From the NCBI GenBank assembly GCA_017743585.1, contig JAGHYP010000083.1:1-10003 (forward strand): a stretch of 10,003 nt of DNA, in the 5' to 3' direction. Shown one piece after another: positions 6,034 to 10,003 of the stretch. The DNA comes from Chloroflexota bacterium. GTDB taxonomy: Bacteria; Chloroflexota; Anaerolineae; Aggregatilineales; UBA2796. A model generated the notes under the pieces. That model was not told the DNA's origin. It did no database searches and saw only the letters and a list, made by a program, of their open reading frames with translations. Position 1 is the stretch's first letter. Each line of letters opens with the position of its first letter. The translations under genes and the position numbers were made by a program.

Positions 6034-7368
6034 ATGCGGATTCTGAGCAATTTCTTTGTGTATTTGCTGATCGGCGCGATCGGCGCGCCGCTGGTCGGCA
6101 ATCTATACGAGCCTGAGGCGAACTACGCGCTCTATCGTTTCGCCGTCAATCTCGCCAAGGGGCGCGGCTTGCTCTACGGCGCGCTGACAGGCGACGTGAC
6201 CACGTTCCCGCTAGCGCCTACGCTGTTGGCGGCGCTCTACCGGCTCGGCGTAGCACCTTCGTTCGGCAGCTACCTGCTGAACACGCTGGTGGCGGCGTGC
6301 GGCGCGCTCTGCCTCGCGCTCTGGTTGAGCAAGCCGCTGCTCGGCGCGCTTTACGCTGCGCTGCTGCTCGTGCAGCCTTCGCCGATGTTGACCGTGATGC
6401 TCGCGCTGTGCCTGCTCGGCCTGCTCTTGCTCAGAGATGGCAAGGCGCGCTTTGCAGGCGCGTGCATCGGCTTGGCGATGCTTAGCGCGCCGTATGCCGC
6501 GCTCGTCGCGCTCGCGCTCGCCTTTGTCGCAGCGGCGCAAGGCTGGCCAGCTTGGCGGCGTTTCGTCGCGCCCGCTGCGCTCCTGCCGCTCGGCACAGGG
6601 CTGATCATGCAGATCGCTTACGCGCCGTCGCACATCGCGCTGCCGCTCCCCAATTGGACGCGCCCCGCCTACCACGCCGACCTTGACGAGCCGCCTGATG
6701 CGCAGCAGGTCGGCATGTGGCTAGCTGAGAACACTGCGCCTGACACTCGCATCATCGCCAATGACGCGCCGCTGATCGGCTATTACGCGATGCCGCGCCC
6801 CCTTCTTGATCTTGACGGTCAGTTGATGCCCGTGCGGCGCGACCGCTTCCTGATATTGCGCTACGCGCCTGACGTCGTGGTGCTGCGCGCTGATGAGTCG
6901 GTCGGCTGGGAGGATTTCGCCAAGACTTACGCGCAGGTCTATCAAAGCGGCGCGCTGCGCGCTTATCAGCGCATGGTGAACTGGTCGGCGCTGGACGATC
7001 ACGGCGTGGACGTGAATCTGAGCGCGCGCTTCAACCGCCAGGATATGCGCTTGGTGAACGTGGGCATCGGTCGCGAGCTGCGGCGCGGCGACTGGGTGCG
7101 CGTGCGCCTTGATTGGCAGCTAGCATTCGTGCCGCGCCAGACAGTTGAGATACGCCTGAACTTGCTGAACGCAAGCGGCCTACCTGTGGCAGGCGTGATT
7201 GACCGTCTGCCGCCTGAGCTATGGCAGGTAGGCGCTTTCAGCACGTATCACGCGATGCCGCTGCCTGCCGACACGCCTGAAGGCGAGCTGCGCTTGTTCT
7301 TGAGCGTGGACGTGAACGCCGCTGCGCTTGTCGACTTGCAGGTGGCGAGCGTCCGTTGCGTGCCATGA
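6034..7368 (+). CDS. Multi-pass membrane protein, divergent GT-C glycosyltransferase-like
   Basis: This is a 444-residue integral membrane protein. The segment after the first helix, YEPEANYALYRFAVNLAKGRGLLYG (25-49) and then TFPLAPTLLAALYRLG, follows the layout of the first outer loop of GT-C (ArnT/PMT/GT39-like) enzymes. Those carry an acidic pair before a helix ending in GxGLVY and transfer sugars from polyprenyl-phosphate donors. Here the acidic residues would be E26 and E28. Hydrophobic spans lie at about 7-22, 79-98, 102-134 (one or two), 140-167 and 178-196, fewer than in full GT-C enzymes. The soluble C-terminal part of about 245 residues contains DTRIIANDAPLIGYYAMPRPLLDLDGQL (238-264), a motif I associate with the tails of such proteins in Chloroflexota, and then a probable beta-rich domain. 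No Shine-Dalgarno marks the start; ATG 6034 is preferred, with GTG 6022 and TTG 6016 in frame. The 42-bp gap from yvcK has no terminator, so co-transcription is likely. Function is inferred. Confidence 0.7.
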   Translation: MRILSNFFVYLLIGAIGAPLVGNLYEPEANYALYRFAVNLAKGRGLLYGALTGDVTTFPLAPTLLAALYRLGVAPSFGSYLLNTLVAACGALCLALWLSKPLLGALYAALLLVQPSPMLTVMLALCLLGLLLLRDGKARFAGACIGLAMLSAPYAALVALALAFVAAAQGWPAWRRFVAPAALLPLGTGLIMQIAYAPSHIALPLPNWTRPAYHADLDEPPDAQQVGMWLAENTAPDTRIIANDAPLIGYYAMPRPLLDLDGQLMPVRRDRFLILRYAPDVVVLRADESVGWEDFAKTYAQVYQSGALRAYQRMVNWSALDDHGVDVNLSARFNRQDMRLVNVGIGRELRRGDWVRVRLDWQLAFVPRQTVEIRLNLLNASGLPVAGVIDRLPPELWQVGAFSTYHAMPLPADTPEGELRLFLSVDVNAAALVDLQVASVRCVP

Positions 7369-7422
7369 GCGCTGCGCGGCGAGGTATCGTAAAAAGTTCA
7401 GCGAAAAAAGTAAAATTCGCGC

Positions 7423-7451
7423 TTGGAATCAAACCGATTTGCCGTTACAAT
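7423..7451 (+). promoter_or_regulatory. Sigma-70-type promoter of spoVS
   Basis: TTGGAA (7423-7428) and TACAAT (7446-7451) are separated by 17 bp. Initiation near 7458 would give a leader of about 104 nt before the spoVS ATG, long compared with other leaders here. A TAAAAT hexamer at 7411-7416 is a possible second -10 without a good -35. No strong riboswitch-like fold was recognised by eye in the leader. Confidence 0.6.
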
Positions 7452-7561
7452 GTGAGTTAAGGCGCATCTTGCGATGGCGTATAACGTAGCGTGAGCTTTC
7501 ATAGCCGCCGCGCGGTTCGCGGGTATCCAAGCAGCGCATCACACTGAGGAATTGCGGGAAC

Positions 7562-7840
7562 ATGGTGGATATAATCAAAGTCTCGGCTCGTTCACGGTCA
7601 ACCGCTGTAGCAGGCGCGATCGCTGGCGTCGTGCGCGAACACAAGCGCGCCGAGGTGCAGGCGATTGGCGCGGGGGCAGTCAATCAGGCTATCAAGGCGG
7701 CTGCCATTGCGCGTGGCTATCTCGCTGATGATGGTATTGATGTGGTCTGCATTCCATACTTCACAGAAGTGACGATTGAAGACCAAGAGCGCACAGCCTT
7801 ACGGCTCATCGTCGAGCCGCGGATCACCACAAGCTCGTAG
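7562..7840 (+). CDS. spoVS: Stage V sporulation protein S (SpoVS) family protein
   Basis: SpoVS is a small Alba-like protein needed for late sporulation in Bacillus. Homologues are common in bacteria that do not sporulate, where their role is unsettled and nucleic-acid binding is suspected. The 92-residue product matches the family along its length: IIKVSARSRSTAVAGAIAGV at the start, the near-invariant AIGAGAVNQAIKAAAIARGYL (39-59), CIPYFTEVTIEDQERTALRLIVEP towards the end, and a short extra tail (RITTSS). Length agrees with the 86-residue Bacillus protein. ATG 7562 is preceded by GAGGA at 7546-7550. It stands as a single gene: it has its own promoter, and 233 bp with a further promoter candidate separate it from the next gene. 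No other sporulation gene is in the window. Confidence 0.95.
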   Translation: MVDIIKVSARSRSTAVAGAIAGVVREHKRAEVQAIGAGAVNQAIKAAAIARGYLADDGIDVVCIPYFTEVTIEDQERTALRLIVEPRITTSS

Positions 7841-8011
7841 ATGCATGTCGGTATCTGCGGGCGACCGGGCTGACTGACCACGATACAGCGGGAGGCGCCT
7901 CGACTGCTCAAAGCGCGGCGCGGGGTGCGGCGCTCTGCATGCCATCAGGCGTTGAGCTGAGCGCTAGGTCTAGTCGCGGCGATTGAAGCGCGTGCCATGC
8001 GCTACCGCCGA

Positions 8012-8042
8012 TTGGGCGATTCCGTCTGCCCGTCGCTAAAAT
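8012..8042 (+). promoter_or_regulatory. Promoter candidate for the peroxiredoxin-like cassette
   Basis: TAAAAT (8037-8042) is a good -10, the same hexamer seen ahead of fni and the secreted protein gene. The best -35 is TTGGGC at 8012-8017 with a rather long 19-bp spacer. Initiation near 8049 would leave about 25 nt before ATG 8074. The rest of the 233-bp gap after spoVS (7841-8011) shows no gene and no convincing terminator. Confidence 0.4.
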
Positions 8043-8073
8043 TTTCCGCGACATCGGTTTAGACAAACGCTGG

Positions 8074-8634
8074 ATGGCTATGCGGAAACTTCCGGCGGAA
8101 CTTCTCGACGCGCCTGTTGAAGGGCTGAATTTGGCAGGCCCCGCGCTGCGCGATCAGCTCAACTCGGAAGGGCAGACGTTGCTCGTCTTCTTGCGGCACT
8201 TCGGCTGCATCTTCTGCCGTGAGATGGTGAGCGATTTGCGGCGGATCAGCCGCCTCACGCCCGACTATCCGCCGATCGTGTTCTTCTATCAAGGCACGGT
8301 TGAGGAAGGCGCGGCGTTCATGCGCAGGCTGTGGGCAGAAGCGCGCGCCATCGCCGATCTGCCCAAGCGCTTCTACAACGCTTTCGGCTTGGAGCGCGGC
8401 AGCATCAGACAGATGTTCGGCGTGCGGGTCTGGGCGTGCGGCGTGCGCGCAGCCAGCAAAGGGCATTTCATCGGCAGACCTGTTGGCGATCCTTGGATGA
8501 TGCCGGGCTTGTTCTTGGTTGAGCAAGAGACGATCACGTGGCAGCACGACTTCAAGCACGCCGGCGATCATCCTGATTGGCGGATCATCCCGAAGGTGGC
8601 ATTGCAGCACCGCTTGCAACCTGCGCGCCTGTGA
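8074..8634 (+). CDS. Peroxiredoxin-like (AhpC/TSA, SelL-related) protein with CxxC
   Basis: The 186-residue protein has a thioredoxin-type fold. The strand TLLVFLRHFGCIFCRE places a CxxC (C45, C48) at the end of beta 1, the active-site position of peroxiredoxin-like and SelL-related redox proteins. The preceding helix-strand and the later GVRVWACGVRAASKGHFIGRPVGDPWMMPGLFLVEQ segment (116-151), with a cis-Pro-like site near P144, fit the same group. It probably reduces peroxides or disulfides in the cytoplasm with electrons from thioredoxin. The partner is unknown and no signal peptide is present. ATG 8074 is chosen, with ATG 8080 in frame two codons on; neither has a clear ribosome binding site. 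Its TGA shares the A with the start of the next gene (TGATG at 8632-8636), so the two are translationally coupled. Confidence 0.85.
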   Translation: MAMRKLPAELLDAPVEGLNLAGPALRDQLNSEGQTLLVFLRHFGCIFCREMVSDLRRISRLTPDYPPIVFFYQGTVEEGAAFMRRLWAEARAIADLPKRFYNAFGLERGSIRQMFGVRVWACGVRAASKGHFIGRPVGDPWMMPGLFLVEQETITWQHDFKHAGDHPDWRIIPKVALQHRLQPARL

Positions 8635-9380
8635 TGAACGATGCGCCGCTGACTTTGATCGCGCTGCACGGCAATGGCGGCGGCGCATTTCGTTTTGCGC
8701 GTTGCGCGCCGCACATGCCGCCTGACGTGCGCTTCATAGCGCCGACGCTGGACGGCTTCGCTGGCCTGCCGCGCGATCCCACATTGCGAACCATGCGCGA
8801 TTATGCGCGGCGGCTCGCCTGCTTGATCGCCGACGCGGCACGCCCGCGCGTGCTGCTCGGTCACGGCATCGGCGGCGCGTTTGTGCTGGAGCTGATCCAA
8901 GAGCAGCCTGAGGCAGTGGACGGCATCATTTTGCACGCCCCTGTTGGCGCGCGCTTGGATAGGCGGCGCTTCCCCAAGCTGATGAAATTGCCGTTCATGC
9001 GCGCTCTGGGCAAGTGGCTGCTCAGCGCGCCGTTCATGCGACCGATATGGCGGCGCGTCTTATTTCGGCAGCCCGTGCCAGCGGACTACTTGCGGGAATT
9101 CTTCGCTGAGTATCGACGCTGCGCAGTTTTTGGCCAGATGTTTGATCTGATCACGGCGGAATGGTTCAAGACGTTGCGTCCGAGCGCGGTGCGCGCGGGC
9201 CTGCTGTGGGGCGCTCGCGAGCGCGTGCTGAAAGTCGAGCATGTTCAGGATTATCAGGCGCTTCTGCCGCGCCACATCGTGCGCATTGTGCCTGAGTGGG
9301 ATCACTTCCCGATGATCGAGCAGCCGTCTGAGTACGCGGCGGAAGTCTCAAGACTGGCGCGTCAAGTTCTGGCGCTGTGA
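8634..9380 (+). CDS. Alpha/beta-hydrolase-fold protein lacking the nucleophile serine
   Basis: The 248-residue protein has the single-domain alpha/beta hydrolase layout: LIALHGNGGG (8-17) as oxyanion loop after beta 3, a nucleophile-elbow region VLLGHGIGGAFVL (73-85), a helical cap at about 108-170, an acid-loop region LLWGARER (190-197) and a final histidine in WDHFPMIEQP (H224). The elbow reads G-H-G-I-G: codon 8865-8867 is GGC, glycine, where an active enzyme has serine. The usual acid Asp position after WG is occupied by E196. The fold is clear, but ordinary esterase, lipase or epoxide-type chemistry by a Ser nucleophile should be impossible, so it may bind a ligand or partner instead. 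ATG 8634 overlaps the upstream stop (TGATG); GTG 8631 is also in frame. The next gene starts 9 bp downstream. Confidence 0.85.
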   Translation: MNDAPLTLIALHGNGGGAFRFARCAPHMPPDVRFIAPTLDGFAGLPRDPTLRTMRDYARRLACLIADAARPRVLLGHGIGGAFVLELIQEQPEAVDGIILHAPVGARLDRRRFPKLMKLPFMRALGKWLLSAPFMRPIWRRVLFRQPVPADYLREFFAEYRRCAVFGQMFDLITAEWFKTLRPSAVRAGLLWGARERVLKVEHVQDYQALLPRHIVRIVPEWDHFPMIEQPSEYAAEVSRLARQVLAL

Positions 9381-9389
9381 ACGAGAGCC

Positions 9390-9984
9390 ATGAGCTACTA
9401 CGGCACGTTGACAGGCAAAAAAGAGCGCTTGTGGTTGCCGATCGGCCTTGGTAGCGCTGCGAAGTTCGGCGTCGGCGCAAAGGCTGCGCTGCTGGACGTA
9501 GCGCGGCGCTACGGCCTGCCTGTGCCAACAGGGATCATCCTAGTGGACGAGGCGTGGCGGCGCGCCCTAGCCAGCGGCCTAGTGCGCCGCGGCGATGACG
9601 GCTCGGTCAGCGCGCCCGATAAGTCGCGGCTCGTCTTCGCCATCGGCTTCCCGAACTTCGATTGGGAACTCCCCGGCCCGTTCGCCGTGCGCTCGGCGTT
9701 CTCGGCTGAGGACGGCAAGGCGCAGAGCATGGCGGGCTATTTCACCACGCGCTTGAACGTTGACGGGCGCGATCCTGAGCAGCTGGCAGATGCACTTTGC
9801 GCCGTCTGGCAATCGGCGGAGCAATGCGCCGCGCAACTGGGCGAGTTGCGCCGCGACGTGCTGATCATGCGCATGGTCGCAGCGCGGCATAGCGGCGTCG
9901 CTTTCACGGAACACGCCTATGCTGACGATCTGGTCAACTTCACAGAGGGCTTGGCGGATAAGTTGGTGGGCGGCGCGTTGGGCG
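9390..9984 (+). CDS. PEP synthase/pyruvate phosphate dikinase N-terminal (ATP-grasp) domain protein, truncated by contig end
   Basis: An open frame from ATG 9390 runs without a stop to the end, so at least 199 real residues are present. They match the ATP-grasp nucleotide-binding domain of PEP synthase/PPDK-type enzymes: GVGAKAALLDVARRYGLPVPTGIIL (27-51), FAVRSAFSAEDG (98-109) with the R-S-x-x-x-x-E-D signature, SMAGYFTTRLNV (113-124), a helix with AVWQSA (138-143), and VLIMRMVAARHSGVAFTEH (157-175). In that family this domain uses ATP to phosphorylate a swivelling histidine domain, which lies beyond the contig end and may or may not be present. The region between about 65 and 95 is short, so it may be a stand-alone or variant member. 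It lies 9 bp after the hydrolase-fold gene and shares its transcript. Residues coded after 9984 (VSYTH) come from the adapter and are not real. Confidence 0.85.
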
Positions 9985-10003
9985 CTGTCTCTTATACACA
10001 TCT
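9985..10003. other. Nextera/Tn5 mosaic-end adapter (sequencing artefact)
   Basis: CTGTCTCTTATACACATCT is identical over all 19 bases to the reverse complement of the Tn5 mosaic end used in Nextera library preparation, and it ends exactly at the last base. It is untrimmed adapter at a contig end and not genomic. It adds spurious residues to the plus-strand protein (SYTH) and creates a false minus-strand start reading MCIRDS. Confidence 0.97.

Noticed and set aside
6211..6675. 154-residue minus-strand open frame inside the membrane protein gene
   Set aside because: It is rich in Arg, Gln and Glu, as expected opposite Leu/Ala-rich membrane helices; no motif or start signal.
7841..8011. Possible small gene or terminator after spoVS
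   Set aside because: No frame here has a ribosome site with protein-like composition, and the GC-rich inverted matches around 7911-7933 are imperfect and lack a T-run.
8059..8688. 209-residue minus-strand open frame over the peroxiredoxin-like gene
   Set aside because: The plus strand carries the CxxC redox family here. The antisense product is Arg and His-rich with no known motif.
9579..10001. Minus-strand open frame beginning MCIRDS at the window end
   Set aside because: The start codon and the first residues come from the Nextera adapter; the rest is antisense to the ATP-grasp gene.

Overview
The window is 10,003 bp of GC-rich bacterial DNA and it is the end of an assembled contig. The last 19 bases are the Nextera/Tn5 mosaic-end adapter, so real sequence stops at about 9984. 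The gene mix fits a thermophilic or environmental member of the Chloroflexota (Anaerolineae-like). It includes a type 2 isopentenyl-diphosphate isomerase, a SpoVS protein with no other sporulation gene in sight, a membrane-anchored YvcK/CofD-like protein, a divergent GT-C type membrane protein, an EF-P with arginine at the loop tip, and a HAD-DinB fusion. That assignment comes from protein character alone and is moderate at best. No rRNA, tRNA, CRISPR array, insertion sequence or phage gene was seen.

Layout. (1) 1-506 is the C-terminal third or so of a sugar-type ABC transporter solute-binding protein, closed by a strong hairpin at 528-554. (2) 640-1683 is fni, the FMN-dependent IPP isomerase, followed by a small secreted six-cysteine protein (1754-2227) with its own well-formed promoter. 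(3) On the minus strand, 4340 down to 2234, is a compact three-gene operon: efp, a small cysteine-rich putative zinc protein, and a HAD phosphatase fused to a DinB-like domain. The last two genes overlap by ATGA. The operon has a near-consensus sigma-70 promoter at 4390-4418 and ends 6 bp from the convergent secreted-protein gene. (4) A 343-bp divergent intergenic region (4341-4683) holds the efp promoter, a 19-bp tandem repeat with a hairpin, and a promoter for yvcK placed so close that the transcript may be leaderless. (5) 4684-7368 is yvcK followed by a GT-C-like membrane protein, probably co-transcribed. (6) 7562-7840 is spoVS, with its own promoter and a leader of about 100 nt. (7) 8074 to the contig end is a tightly packed cassette: a CxxC peroxiredoxin-like protein, an alpha/beta-hydrolase-fold protein whose nucleophile serine is glycine, and the start of a pyruvate-phosphate-dikinase/PEP-synthase-type ATP-grasp protein cut by the contig end.

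How they work together. Most genes are housekeeping or envelope-related: isoprenoid supply (fni), relief of translation stalling (efp), carbon flow to cell-wall precursors (yvcK), and possibly glycan transfer at the membrane (GT-C). The parts that look least described are the terminal cassette with its apparent pseudo-hydrolase, and the efp / Cys-rich / HAD-DinB operon. Nothing here shows a complete new defence or mobile system.
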